A stretch of DNA of 64,000 nt from Amorphophallus konjac. Taxonomy: Eukaryota > Streptophyta > Magnoliopsida > Alismatales > Araceae. Numbering within the stretch: position 1 is the first letter of the stretch; every line of letters starts with the position of its first letter. The notes beneath the pieces were generated by a model. The model was given only the letters and a program-made list of their open reading frames with translations. It did no database searches and had not been told where the DNA came from. The stretch is from positions 263,151,519 to 263,215,518 of the forward strand of contig CM040118.1 in assembly GCA_022559845.1 (NCBI GenBank), written 5' to 3'. Below are positions 1 to 10,403 of this stretch, in pieces. The translations under genes and the position numbers were made by a program.

Positions 1-2
1 TG

Positions 3-1580
3 CAGGTGAGCCTAGCAGCCGAAAACAACAAGTGGTATCTCGACAGTGGCTGCTCGAGGCACATGACATGGGATCAAAGAAAGTTCAGCAAGCTTGAATT
101 GAAAGCAGGAGGGTCAGTTAAGTTTGGAGGTAAAAACAAAGGTCAAATCATTGGGACCGGAACCATCGGTAAGAAAACCTCCAACTCTGTTGAAAAAGTC
201 TTGTTGGTTGAAGGTCTGCAACACAATTTATTGAGTATTAGCCAGTTATGTGACAAGGGTCACAAGGTTCTTTTTGATGAGCATGCTTGCAAAATTTTAG
301 AACCAAACTCCGATAAAATAAAGTCCATTGCAAATAGAGTCAATAATGTCTATATTGTGGATCTTGATGTTGAGTCTGAGTCTAATCTGTGTCTCACTGC
401 TGATTCAGAAAATAACATGTTTGACTGGCATAGGCGACTAGGCCATGCTAGCTTTAACACCTTGCATAAATTAGCTAAATTTGATTTAGTTAGAGGCATG
501 CCCAGCTTAAAGTTCAAATCAGTTTCGAAGAATTGCGAGGCCTGTGCTCTAGGCAAGCAAACTCGAGCTTCTTTTAAAATTAGGTCTGAGAGCTTGTCAA
601 CAAAGATCATGGAACACTTGCACATGGATCTCTTTGGTCCTACTAGAACCCAGAGTCTAAATGGTAAGAGATTTGGTTTTGTCATTGTCGATGACTACTC
701 TAGATTTGCATGGCTGTTTTTCTTGGCAAATAAGAGTGATGCTTTTCAAAAATTTGAACATTTTTTCAATAAGCAAAAACATATAGGGCACAAGATCATT
801 GTTATCCAATCAGATCATGGAGGAGAGTTTGAGAACTCCTCATTTTCTAGCTTCTGTGACAAGGAGGGACTGACTCACAAATTTTCTTCTCCCAGGACCC
901 CAGAGCAGAATGGAATTGTGGAGAGAAGGAATCGAACAATAGTGGAAATAGCAAGAACACTACTAATGGAGAGTCAGCTACCTAAGAGCTTTTGGGCAGA
1001 AGCGGCAAACACAGCCTGCTACATACTTAATAGAGCTTTGGTAAGACCCATACATAAGAAAACACCATATGAACTCCTGAAAGGTAAGAGGCCTAATGTC
1101 TCATATTTCAAAATTTTTGGTTCAAAATGCTTTATTCATAATAACAACAAGAGAGACTTAGATAAATTTGATGCTAGAAGTATTCCAGGAATATTCCTAG
1201 GATACTCTGAAACATCTAGGGCTTTCAGGGTCTTTAATAAAACTGATAGAACTGTAGAGGAAACCCCTCATGTTATTTTTGGTGAAACAAAAATCTCTAA
1301 CAGTCTAAATGATGATAACCGGTCTACAAGTCATGATGGAGAGTTCCTGAATCAAATGCAAGAGGAGGAAGTACAACCGGCTGAAGAACCCACTGATCTG
1401 AACCCAGTAAGTACAGCCGAACAAGGTGAGTCCTCAACAAATGTCAGAGTTCTAAAAGACCACCCTGTAACCAATATTATTGGTAGTCTTAATGATCCCC
1501 CTAGGACAAGATCTCATTTCAGAAATGTTCAGAATCAGGACTTAATTGCTTTAGTTTCTCAAATTGAGCCTAAGACCTGA
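3..1580 (+). pseudogene. copia pol: protease end, pre-integrase, integrase
   Basis: Open from the window edge. The apparent start at base 6 is a GTG inside the frame, not a real start. The protease active-site D-S-G is at 42-50. The zinc-binding H/C pre-integrase region (GHAS... then CEACALGKQ) spans about 425-585. The DDE integrase core has D in MDLFGP (627), D in QSDHGGEF (813) and E in IVERRN (921), with 35 residues between the last two, as in the family. The frame stops with TGA at 1578 because bases are missing just before the conserved E-A-L-S-D-E-N-W start of the reverse-transcriptase region, so this is a break and not a natural end. Confidence 0.9.
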
Positions 1581-2216
1581 AGCCTTAAGTGATGAGAATT
1601 GGGTAACTGCCATGTGTGAAGAACTAGGGCAATTTGATAGAAACAAAGTCTGGGAACTTGTACCTAGACCTGAAAATTTCAATGTAATAGGAACAAAATG
1701 GGTTTTTAAGAACAAACTGAATGAAGAGGGTGTCATCTCTAGGAATAAAGCTAGACTTGTAGCTAAAGCTACAGTCAGGAGTATGGAGTGGACTTTGATG
1801 AATCCTTTGCTCCAGTAGCTAGAATGGAGGCTATCAGAATTCTATTAGCATTTGCTTGTTCAAACAACATAAAACTTCAACAAATGGATGTTAAGAGTGC
1901 TTTCTTGAATGAAATTCTAAAAGAAGAAGTTTATGTTGAACAACCTCCTGGCTTTCAATTTTTTACTAAACCTGATCAAGTTTTCAGGTTAAACAAAGCT
2001 CTTTATGGACTAAAGCAGGCTCCTCGGGCCTGGTATGAAAGGCTGACCAGGTTCTTACTGAATAAAGGATATAACAGAGGTAATGTTGACCAAACTTTAT
2101 TCACTAAGAATTCAAGACAAGATCTCATCATAGTTCAGGTATATGTAGACGACATCATCTTTGGATCAACAAATCCTGAACTATGTAATGAATTTTCACA
2201 ACTTATGTCAGCTTAA
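1564..2216 (+). pseudogene. copia reverse transcriptase, copy 1 (frameshifted)
   Basis: RVT_2-type reverse transcriptase in two frames. 1564-1818 carries LSDENWVTAM and WELVPRP to LVAK. 1788-2216 carries [31 protein letters not shown] and the catalytic YVDD box (2142-2153). The shift is explained by loss of one G in the conserved 'K-G-Y' codons near 1771. The frame then ends at an in-frame TAA where related elements have a Glu codon. Confidence 0.9.
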
Positions 2217-2415
2217 TTTGAAATACAACCGGCTGAAGAACCCACTGATCTGAACCCAGTAAGTACAGCCGAACAAGGTGAGTCCTCAACAAATGTCAGA
2301 GTTCTAAAAGACCACCCTGTAACCAATATTATTGGTAGTCTTAATGATCCCCCTAGGACAAGATCTCATTTCAGAAATGTTCAGAATCAGGACTTAATTG
2401 CTTTAGTTTCTCAAA

Positions 2416-3068
2416 TTGAGCCTAAGACCTGAAGCCTTAAGTGATGAGAATTGGGTAACTGCCATGTGTGAAGAACTAGGGCAATTTGATAGAAACAAAG
2501 TCTGGGAACTTGTACCTAGACCTGAAAATTTCAATGTAATAGGAACAAAATGGGTTTTTAAGAACAAACTGAATGAAGAGGGTGTCATCTCTAGGAATAA
2601 AGCTAGACTTGTAGCTAAAGCTACAGTCAGGAGTATGGAGTGGACTTTGATGAATCCTTTGCTCCAGTAGCTAGAATGGAGGCTATAAGAATTCTATTAT
2701 CATTTGCTTGTTCAAAAAACATAAAACTTCAACAAATGGATGTTAAGAGTGCTTTCTTGAATGAAATTCTAAAAGAAGAAGTTTATGTTGAACAACCTCC
2801 TGGCTTTCAATTTTTTACTAAACCTGATCAAGTTTTCAGGTTAAACAAAGCTCTTTATGGACTAAAGCAGGCTCCTCGGGCCTGGTATGAAAGGCTGACC
2901 AGGCTCTTACTGAATAAAGGATATAACAGAGGTAATGTTGACCAAACTTTATTCACTAAGAATTCAAGACAAGATCTCATCATAGTTCAGGTATATGTAG
3001 ACGACATCATCTTTGGATCAACAAATCCTGAACTATGTAATGAATTTTCACAACTTATGTCAGCTTAA
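2416..3068 (+). pseudogene. copia reverse transcriptase, copy 2 (frameshifted)
   Basis: Second unit of the triplication, with the same two-frame structure, the same single-base loss (about 2623), the same terminal TAA and its own YVDD box at 2994-3005. It carries the private changes S for A, K for N and RLLLNK for RFLLNK relative to the other two copies. Confidence 0.9.
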
Positions 3069-3267
3069 TTTGAAATACAACCGGCTGAAGAACCCACTGA
3101 TCTGAACCCAGTAAGTACAGCCGAACAAGGTGAGTCCTCAACAAATGTCAGAGTTCTAAAAGACCACCCTGTAACCAATATTATTGGTAGTCTTAATGAT
3201 CCCCCTAGGACAAGATCTCATTTCAGAAATGTTCAGAATCAGGACTTAATTGCTTTAGTTTCTCAAA

Positions 3268-3920
3268 TTGAGCCTAAGACCTGAATCCTTAAGTGATGAG
3301 AATTGGGTAACTGCCATGTGTGAAGAACTAGGGCAATTTGATAGAAACAAAGTCTGGGAACTTGTACCTAGACCTGAAAATTTCAATGTAATAGGAACAA
3401 AATGGGTTTTTAAGAACAAACTGAATGAAGAGGGTGTCATCTCTAGGAATAAAGCTAGACTTGTAGCTAAAGCTACAGTCAGGAGTATGGAGTGGACTTT
3501 GATGAATCCTTTGCTCCAGTAGCTAGAATGGAGGCTATCAGAATTCTATTAGCATTTGCTTGTTCAAACAACATAAAACTTCAACAAATGGATGTTAAGA
3601 GTGCTTTCTTGAATGAAATTCTAAAAGAAGAAGTTTATGTTGAACAACCTCCTGGCTTTCAATTTTTTACTAAACCTGATCAAGTTTTCAGGTTAAACAA
3701 AGCTCTTTATGGACTAAAGCAGGCTCCTCGGACCTGGTATGAAAGGCTGACCAGGTTCTTACTGAATAAAGGATATAACAGAGGTAATGTTGACCAAACT
3801 TTATTCACTAAGAATTCAAGACAAGATCTCATCATAGTTCAGGTATATGTAGACGACATCATCTTTGGATCAACAAATCCTGAACTATGTAATGAATTTT
3901 CACAACTTATGTCAGCTTAA
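3268..3920 (+). pseudogene. copia reverse transcriptase, copy 3 (frameshifted)
   Basis: Third unit, joined directly to the rest of pol. It has the same frame break and YVDD box (3846-3857). The stop TAA at 3918-3920 is followed in the same frame by the RNase H region beginning at 3921, so this stop is a point nonsense (GAA to TAA by comparison with the family). One private change gives PRTWY. Confidence 0.9.
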
Positions 3921-4787
3921 TTTGAGATGAGCTTAGTTGGAGAACTGACTTATTTTCTTGGCTTACAGATAAATCAAATGTCAGATGGCTGCTTCTTCCA
4001 CCAAACCAAGTACACGCTGGATATCCTAAAAAGGTTTGGGATGACTAACCTGAAGCAAATATCCACCCCAATGAGCACAAGCATGACCCTTAATGCAGAC
4101 GAGTCAGGTAAACAAGTGGATGAAAAACTCTACAGAGGTATGATTGGATCCCTCTTGTACTTAACAGCTTCTAGGCCAGACATACAATTCAGTGTTGGTT
4201 TATGTGCAAGATATCAGTCTAGGCCTACTGAACTTCATCTATTTGCTGTAAAAAGGATCTTTAGATATCTGTCTGCCACACACACATTAGGCTTATGGTA
4301 TCCTGCCTCACGCACATTAGATTTAGTTGCATATACTGATGCAGACTTTGCTGGATGCACACTAGATAGGAACAGCACCAGTGGCAACTGCCAATTCTTA
4401 GGAGGATGCCTAGTTTCTTGGAGTTCAAAGAAACAACATTCAGTGGCTCTTTCCACTGCCGAGGCTGAATACGTGGCTACAAGCAGCTGTGGCACTCAGG
4501 TTATCTGGATCAAGCATCAGCTTCAGGATTACCAAGTAGAGACAGGTTGCACTCCCATCTTTTGTGATAACACTAGTGCCATAAACATTGCAAAGAATCC
4601 TGTTTTACACTCACGAACAAAACACATTGAAATCAGGCACCACTTTATCAGAAATGAAATTGCAAATAAAACATTTGAATTAATTCATGTTGGGACTGCA
4701 GATCAAATTGCTGATATTTTTACAAAACCTCTAGATACTGAAAATTTCACTTCTTTGAGAAGAGAACTTAGTATTTACAAACTCTGA
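3921..4787 (+). pseudogene. copia RT end and RNase H
   Basis: C-terminal part of pol, open for 286 codons and ending in TGA at 4785. Visible motifs are GELTYFLGLQ (RT connection), RPDIQFSVG, then RNase H with YTDADFAGC (first Asp), STAEAEYVA (Glu), FCDNTSAI (Asp) and HSRTKHIEIR. It finishes with the family-typical DQIADIFTKPL. By itself this stretch is intact. It is separated from the rest of pol only by the stop at 3918. Confidence 0.93.
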
Positions 4788-6246
4788 CTGATTTGAGGCA
4801 ATGAATTCTGGTTCATGTATTTCCATAAATTTCGTGGTAGTTTTGTCATATTTTTTCTGGTGAGGGTCCCTATGTGAGGGGGAGCGGGTGTGTGCTGTGA
4901 GTAAAGTCAATTCTGCTTCTCTGCTATTTTCTGGGTAGAATGGAAGATAGAGCTACTAGAGAGGGGGAGCTTGACTAATTAGAAACGCTTGAAAGATGGT
5001 TGTTGTTGCTGGATTAAATGTTAGAGTTGATCTTGAAGATTCCTCTTAATAGAACATCATTCATTTCCTACATTCTTAAGTTTGTGCAATTAAAGTCCAG
5101 CTAGAATCCTCTTCTAGTAAGTCTTAAGAGGCTAAGATTAACCTTCACAAGTATATCCTCTTACTTTGTTGCATGACTCATGAACAAGCTAGACTTGTAA
5201 GAAATGGTTTCTGTTTATGAGTTTCTCATTGGACATCTTGATAAGACCTCTAATATTTACCCTGGGTTTTGTCTTCAAACAACCCCTTGTTGAGCTAGTT
5301 AAACTGATCTGTGCTTAAAACTGCATACTGAGAAACTAGGAATCCCATCAATGAAATGAGAATTTCCTATGTCATGAGGTATCAGTTCTCATAAACAAAT
5401 CAAAAGAAAGAAATACAATTCAAAATTATGCTTGGCAGAGCAATGATGACAATATGGTGAGTAACTGGGGATTCTAGCCTCTGATCAAGGTGTCTCCTCA
5501 TGTAACAACCAATGGTCACTATCTCTGTTCTCTAATTGAGAAGTGATGAGGCTCTCACACTGAGTAACTGAGGATGCTGGCCTCTGACCAAGGTGCATAA
5601 TTAATGTCAAAAGTGTAACTGGCCAAATACACTCTATAACTGTGCTTTCTCTGCCTGGACTATTTGTCCTCAATGCCTACAGGCTGTCTTAGTGGTTCAA
5701 ACTCTTGTTGTCTCTTTGACAAGCCTTAACATCTACCTCAGTCATACTTGTTGCCACTTGCTCTTCTTTCATAATCATAGTACGTTGATAAACTTCAAGT
5801 TTATTCTGAATCTCTTTCTCTTACCAGAACTCCAAGATTCTTCACTGGACCTTACAGCCCCACTTAAGCATCTAAGATTTGACAATGAGTGTCTACTGTT
5901 GGAATCCTCTCCATCTTTTCTCATCAGTCCAGCGTCAACATCTCTCTTTCTCCTTGTTTTGATGATGTCAAAGGGGGAGAAGGTTGAAAAGTCAGAAAAG
6001 GGGAGAAGGTTGAAAGGGGGAGTAAAGAGGTGATCTTGGGGAGAAGGTTGAAAGGGTGAGTAAAGAGGTGATCTTGTAGCTAGCTAGTGGAAGGAAGGTT
6101 TTGGAATGGTTTTTGGTAAAAGATGATGAGTGCTGTGAGTTTAGGCCTGTTCAGGCCATGAGAGGTCACCATTGCTGCCTTTATTGAGAATGTTTTAAGT
6201 TGGTGTTTCTTCTTTCACTGAATTTGACTCATGGTGTTGCCATCAT
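4788..6246 (+). other. post-pol non-coding tail of the copia element
   Basis: About 1.46 kb without a convincing coding frame. It holds purine tracts that look like extra polypurine tracts (near 4874, 4957, 5969 and 6000-6030) and an internal repeat (GAGTAACTG followed by GATTCT or GATGCT and GCCTCTGA) at about 5458 and 5561. Parts resemble 36.9-37.2 kb of the second Sirevirus-like element ('GGCAGAGCAATG' and 'GAGTAACC/TGGGGATTC'). The env-like ORF present in that element is absent here. Confidence 0.7.
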
Positions 6247-6261
6247 CAAAAAGGGGGAGAT
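6247..6261 (+). promoter_or_regulatory. polypurine tract of the copia element
   Basis: The tract CAAAAAGGGGGAGAT lies directly against the TG that opens the 3' LTR, which is the expected position of the plus-strand primer. The second Sirevirus-like element has the same tract at 40617-40633. Confidence 0.85.
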
Positions 6262-6520
6262 TGTTGCATCTCTGTAGTTTTGATGATGACTAACACTATG
6301 AATCAAATTATTTTTATGATAATTATTTTGATGCTCCTTGCTGAATGATAAAGATCCTCCATTGTCTAAATATTCTTAGGATCTAATGTTGTTGTCTTGC
6401 ATGCACATCTATGGATCAAATGTTTTTTCATCATGCTTTTCTGATTTAATGCCCCTCTATCATGTTCACCCATGAGCTCATACTTATTTGTCTTGATTAT
6501 ATGGGTTCTGTGCATTTAGT

Positions 6521-6996
6521 GCGTTGACGCACTTGGCTGGCTGCGTAGACGCAATAGTGCGTCTTTCGCTTGCTATTTTGTCCACTACGTCGACGCTGTC
6601 ACTGGATGCGTTGACACATTGGCATGTTGCCAAGGGCGTGAGCATTTCGTTTAAGCAGTTGAGTCGACGCTACATGATGGAAGAGTTGACGCCTTGGGCT
6701 AATGTCCAAAGGTCTTGTGACCCACAACCAAGCGGATGCGTCGACGCTGTCACTGATGCGTTGACGCATTGGTCTGTTCTTGTGAAAAGGCCTGCTCTCC
6801 ATTTGTAACCATTGCGTTAACGCCATCATGCTATGGGGTTGACGCAGTGTCTAGCAAGGTTGGTCTAATTATTTTTTATCGTCTGCTGAGCGTTAACGCC
6901 TTGGCCTTCTGCGTTGACGCATTTGTGTGTTTTGTCAAGGGACCTGTTCTCCATTATATCCATTGGGTTAACGCTTTGGCTTTAGTGCGTTGACGC
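6521..6996 (+). repeat. array of GCGTYRACGC palindromes in copia LTR
   Basis: At least a dozen copies of GCGTTGACGC, GCGTCGACGC or GCGTTAACGC and close variants, for example at 6521, 6543, 6588, 6661, 6738, 6758, 6814, 6890, 6911 and 6987. They are spaced irregularly by 20-80 bp and lie 240-720 bp upstream of the TATA box. Several are perfect 10-bp palindromes. Confidence 0.9.
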
Positions 6997-7134
6997 GGTC
7001 TTTAGTCCTTTGTTAAGTCCCGTGCAATCGGTATGAACAAACGTATGACTTGAATATTCATGAAATTAACCGAATTCTCTCTGAAACCTTACAGGGACTA
7101 AAAGACAAATTGGAACTTTATTCCAATCAGGTGA

Positions 7135-7246
7135 GCACGTGATCCGAGGGAATAATCATCTAGCACGTGGCTCGGCTCATCTGGAAGCATCTTCTTCACG
7201 CGTGTCTCCCACACCCTCAGCCTCTCGTGAGTCTGGATATATATAG
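7135..7246 (+). promoter_or_regulatory. copia LTR promoter: CACGTG box and TATA box
   Basis: GCACGTGATCCGAGG at 7135-7149, with a G-box CACGTG core, lies 103 bp upstream of the TATA-like TATATATAG at 7238-7246. The same 15-mer lies 106 bp upstream of the TATA-like run in the otherwise much diverged LTRs of the element at 32060-42257. Confidence 0.65.
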
Positions 7247-8264
7247 AGGAAGGTTTCTGACTCTGAAAAGCTGCCGAAGCCACAAGGAAAAGGGTGAGGC
7301 CAGAGCGAGAGGAAGGAGAAAAGAAGCCATCCTGATCCATTCATTGAGCGTACCTGAAAAGAGAGAGTGGTGAAGGAGAGGATGGGTTTCTGCTACGCTT
7401 TGTCTATGCTTCTTTAAGAAGCTACATTGTTTCTCCATTCGATTGTCTTTCAATATTTCCTTATGTTTTCAGTTGTTTGTTCTTAAATTCCGATACTCTG
7501 TTTTATCGTTTCCTCTAGGTGTAGATGAAGAGAGGTGAATCCTCTGGGTTGCATTGTGGTTCCCTCTGAATCAGATCAGAGGAAGGGAGGTTGTCTTCGG
7601 GGTTGTTGTGTTCAGATAGTGAGGAGGCTATCTGGGTTGTTCCCTCCGGCTGTGGAGGAAGAGAGACAGCGTCTCTGATTTGCAGTGAGGGTGAGTCACT
7701 GCTGGGTTCCCTCTTGTCTAAGAGGAAGGGAGAGTTATCTCCGGGTCAGGTCTTGTGGTGTGAGACCTGGGTGCAAACTGTGAGTTCAGCGTCTGTAGGG
7801 ATTTCGATTCCCAAGCTGTGGATCAGCGTGTTGTTGGCAGACTGAGTCTACGGTTCTTTCTTGTGAAAGGGAAGCCTCACTCGCCCTTGAGTGAGGGATG
7901 GACGTAAGTCTGTAGGTTGCAGACTGAACCATCTAAACCTCTTGTTCTCTGTGGTGTGGTTGAGCGCATCAATTTCCTTTATGCTTCTGTCTGGTTTCAT
8001 GAAGTAAGTGTGATTGTTGTTGATCGAAACCTTGGTCTGACTGCTCGCTTAGTGCTTGTGCATATGTGCTGATGAAATTCTGAGTGATATATGTTCTGCG
8101 CTCATGACCTGCTTTATCTTGGTTGAGGTTTAGGACTATTTTACATATAGTCAGTCTTCCTAGCCCATCTCATCTTCTAAGATCTCCTCGGCTCGGACAA
8201 ATATTTTTTAAACGGTGATCTATTCATCCCCTCCCCTTCTAGCTCACCGTCCTCCTGTTTAACA

Positions 8265-8842
8265 CTTGGAAGGCATTGTATGTAGATATTGCTGAGATGA
8301 TGCGGTCTGGCAAAACTTCAGCACTGCGGCCATTCAAATGTACTCGAACGTCGCCAATCATAACAGACTTCCCGGAAGCCGAAAGTCGACCACAAGGAAG
8401 AGCATCAATTCTTCTTTTTTGATTCTTCTTCTTCCCTCCGGATGCCTTGTCGCTGGCGGGGAAAGCACAGTAGTCCACGTGGTGGATGAAGCAACAAATG
8501 ATGCGGCGAGGTGGAGTAGCTCTCCGAGAAAAACTCGCCCTTGAAGGAGTCACGGCCTTGGTCGTGATAGTCTTGTCAGCTTCCTCTTCCTTGACCTACA
8601 GTAGGCCGACGATGGCGACTCCAAAAAAATTAGGGAACCCCACCACTGGTGGCAGAGTTCTGAACATAGTGGGCACCGCTAGGTACTTGTATTCCGCGTG
8701 AGCAGTGACCACTTGGGGGCAGAAGGTAAGTCCAGCAAGTCCATAGGCCATTATTTCCTATGAAACAGAACGAGCAAACAATCAAAATTTTTGGGGAAGG
8801 CCCCAGGGCCTTCTACCTTGGCGAAAAAATGAAGGGAGACTA
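8265..8842 (-). other. leader/ORF start of an older minus-strand element (uncertain)
   Basis: A minus frame at 8553-8265 runs up to the copia LTR boundary. It is basic at first and then reads GKSVMIGDVRVHLNGRSAEV. I do not recognise the family. With the possible primer site and LTR edge to its right (8843-8865), the simplest reading is the 5' leader and first ORF of a minus-strand LTR element into which the copia element inserted. A palindrome, AAGGCCCCAGGGCCTT, lies near 8797. Nothing firmer can be said. Confidence 0.35.
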
Positions 8843-9264
8843 GGTCCCATCGGGCATGCCAACTTGTGGGAGCATATTTTAATCTTAATTTATTTGAATT
8901 TATTAGTGCAAGGCGTGCTAGTCATAGAGTGACAAATTTTATTATGCGCTCCGTCTGACTGATCAGACAAAGGTGGATGATCACGTCGGGACCCGAAGTC
9001 CGCCATATCATAAAGGCTATGACGTTAATTACATCCTTCCGAAAGAAGGAAAACCCTTGATTAATCACCAAGATAGAGAGCCACCGGGGCTAAATGAATA
9101 TAAATAGATGCATGAAGCAATAAGTGTATGTTACCCAATGCAAGATCTAAACATGCACTCAGGCACACAATATGGTAACATTTTATTAAATCGACATCCG
9201 GTACATGGCAGAGAACTTAGATCCAAGGATCACCTCACACTCAGTGAGACCTTCCAGTCAAACT
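8843..9264 (-). repeat. possible 5' LTR edge and primer site of older element
   Basis: Read on the minus strand, the sequence runs ...GCTCCCACA (possible LTR end, 8865 rightwards), then AGT, then TGGCATGCCCGATGGGACC (8861-8843). That resembles the LTR/primer-site junction of non-chromovirus gypsy elements. The putative LTR continues right until the compound insertion at 9270 and may resume at 58019. Its other end is not recognised. Confidence 0.35.
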
Positions 9265-9269
9265 TGATC
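9265..9269. repeat. target duplication TGATC, left
   Basis: TGATC immediately left of LTR1 matches TGATC immediately right of LTR3 (58014-58018), 48.7 kb away. This marks the compound element as a single insertion event. Confidence 0.9.
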
Positions 9270-9535
9270 TGTCACGCCCCGAGATTATGCAGCAGAAACA
9301 ATCGGGAACGCGAACAGCCGGCATGGTAAGCCTCTTGCAAGCAAGAATAATCAGAGAGCAAAAATAATCACACAAAAGTAATTTCACAAGAATTAACTCA
9401 AACCTTAACTTTATTAATAATATCAACCATAATTAAAATACATTAGACATTGACTTTCTAAAATTTGCTAGACTCAATAGGAGAAAATTACATAGACTCA
9501 ATCTAGACATTTTGGACTTCCTAAGTCTTCACTCT

Positions 9536-9601
9536 TTAATCGCTCTCGGACCCATCACTGGAATGACTTGAATCCGAATCTGACCCACTGGTACTTCCTG
9601 A
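9536..9601 (-). other. splice-like site and acidic tail in LTR1
   Basis: Minus strand: a pyrimidine-rich CCAATCTTTTCAG is followed in frame by SGSTSGSDSD..., 21 codons dominated by Ser, Asp and Gly, then TAA at 9538-9536. The same layout recurs in LTR2 (25851-25786), LTR3 (44089-44024, AG changed to AT), in the unrelated-looking LTRs of the intact gypsy element and in the LTR at 58875. No upstream start codon in frame is evident. Confidence 0.6.
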
Positions 9602-10403
9602 AAAGATTGGAAAATAGGTAATAAGCACATTTGCCTAGTAGGTATCTTCGCATCAACATGGAGGTAATGTTAAAGTGATTAATGTCTTAGCTCTAAAGAA
9701 AAAGATAAAATCATGCAGATACGATAAATCACGTAAGTACAACCAAAGTAACAAGACATTATCATGTTTGAGATACGAGATAATGATTGAACTAGTATAA
9801 TCAAACAAGAATGTAACAATGGCCTTTCATGAACAAGAATGTAACAAGAATGTACTAGCAAGTCATGTAACAAGCACTTAAGTACTTTTTGCAAAATAGA
9901 AAGTACTACATGTATCAAGTTCATGTAATCCGTGGATTTTCACTTATTTATAAAGAAAGTACTCCCAGTGCAATGCGACACCAGTAGCATCATACCCTAT
10001 GGTTTATATAGTATGTTTCTGACAATCAACCGAGGGGACTAGCATAGAGCCCTTGAACACAATCAGTGCTCGAACTGCATCTTAAAGTATAAATCAAGCT
10101 ACTTCCACGTATATAACAATAAAGTTTGGCCATGTAAGTAACAAGTTCAATAATGTTCTTCAAGATACAATATCGATAAAAGAATGCTCAAAATATGAAT
10201 ATGAGGGTTCAAGAAATGCATTAATAACTAGGTTATGTCATGGAAATAAATCGGCAGCATAACGGTACATTCCTTAACTTTCAAAAATTACTTAAATATC
10301 TTTGAAATAGTGCGATAGGTTCTAGATAATCAATTGGACTATCTAGGATCATAGGAATATTAACCCTTGGGTCAAACCTCGGGTTAACTGTACTTAGGAA
10401 AAT

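Larger units (their letters stand above)
1372..3925 (+). repeat. three tandem 852-bp copies of the RT segment
   Basis: Units at 1372-2223, 2224-3075 and 3076-about 3925. Each unit begins TACAACCGGCTGAAGAACCC and ends at TCAGCTTAATTTGA. The period is exactly 852 bp, which is 284 codons. The units differ by only a handful of bases: unit 2 has LLSFACSKN where the others have LLAFACSNN, and unit 3 has PRTWY for PRAWY. All three share one missing base after 'LVAK' and the same TAA after 'QLMSA', so the element was already broken when the segment multiplied. Either a recent unequal exchange or an assembly error could produce this. Confidence 0.95.
1..8264 (+). mobile_element. Sirevirus-like Ty1/copia element, 3' part
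   Basis: The window opens inside the polyprotein of a copia element in plus orientation. Seen in order: a protease D-S-G box, the pre-integrase zinc region, the integrase core, reverse transcriptase, RNase H, about 1.5 kb of non-coding tail with several polypurine tracts, and a 2.0-kb 3' LTR. Domain order integrase before reverse transcriptase defines copia. Repeated 'AAGGGGGAGA' tracts before the LTR and the LTR start TGTTGCATC are typical of the Sirevirus/Maximus group. The 5' LTR, primer site and gag lie left of the window, so the target duplication cannot be checked. The element is dead, with a frame break, stop codons and a triplicated segment. Confidence 0.93.
6262..8264 (+). repeat. 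3' LTR of the copia element (2,003 bp)
   Basis: Starts TGTTGCATCTC after the polypurine tract and ends GTTTAACA, giving TGTTG...AACA termini. It contains a palindrome array (6521-6996), a CACGTGATCCGAGG box and TATA box, a short 5'-leader-like part, and near its end the GGATGGACGTAAGT...GAACCATCTAAACC block that plant copia LTRs keep in R-U5. The right boundary is inferred from termini only, because the mate LTR is outside the window. Confidence 0.85.

Noticed and set aside
5692..6033. 113-residue ORF upstream of the copia 3' LTR as an accessory gene
   Set aside because: No recognisable domain, Leu/Ser-rich, runs into the polypurine region and has no counterpart in the second Sirevirus-like element.
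9108..9329. ORF spanning the left edge of the compound element
   Set aside because: It crosses the target duplication and LTR border, so it is an artefact of the insertion.
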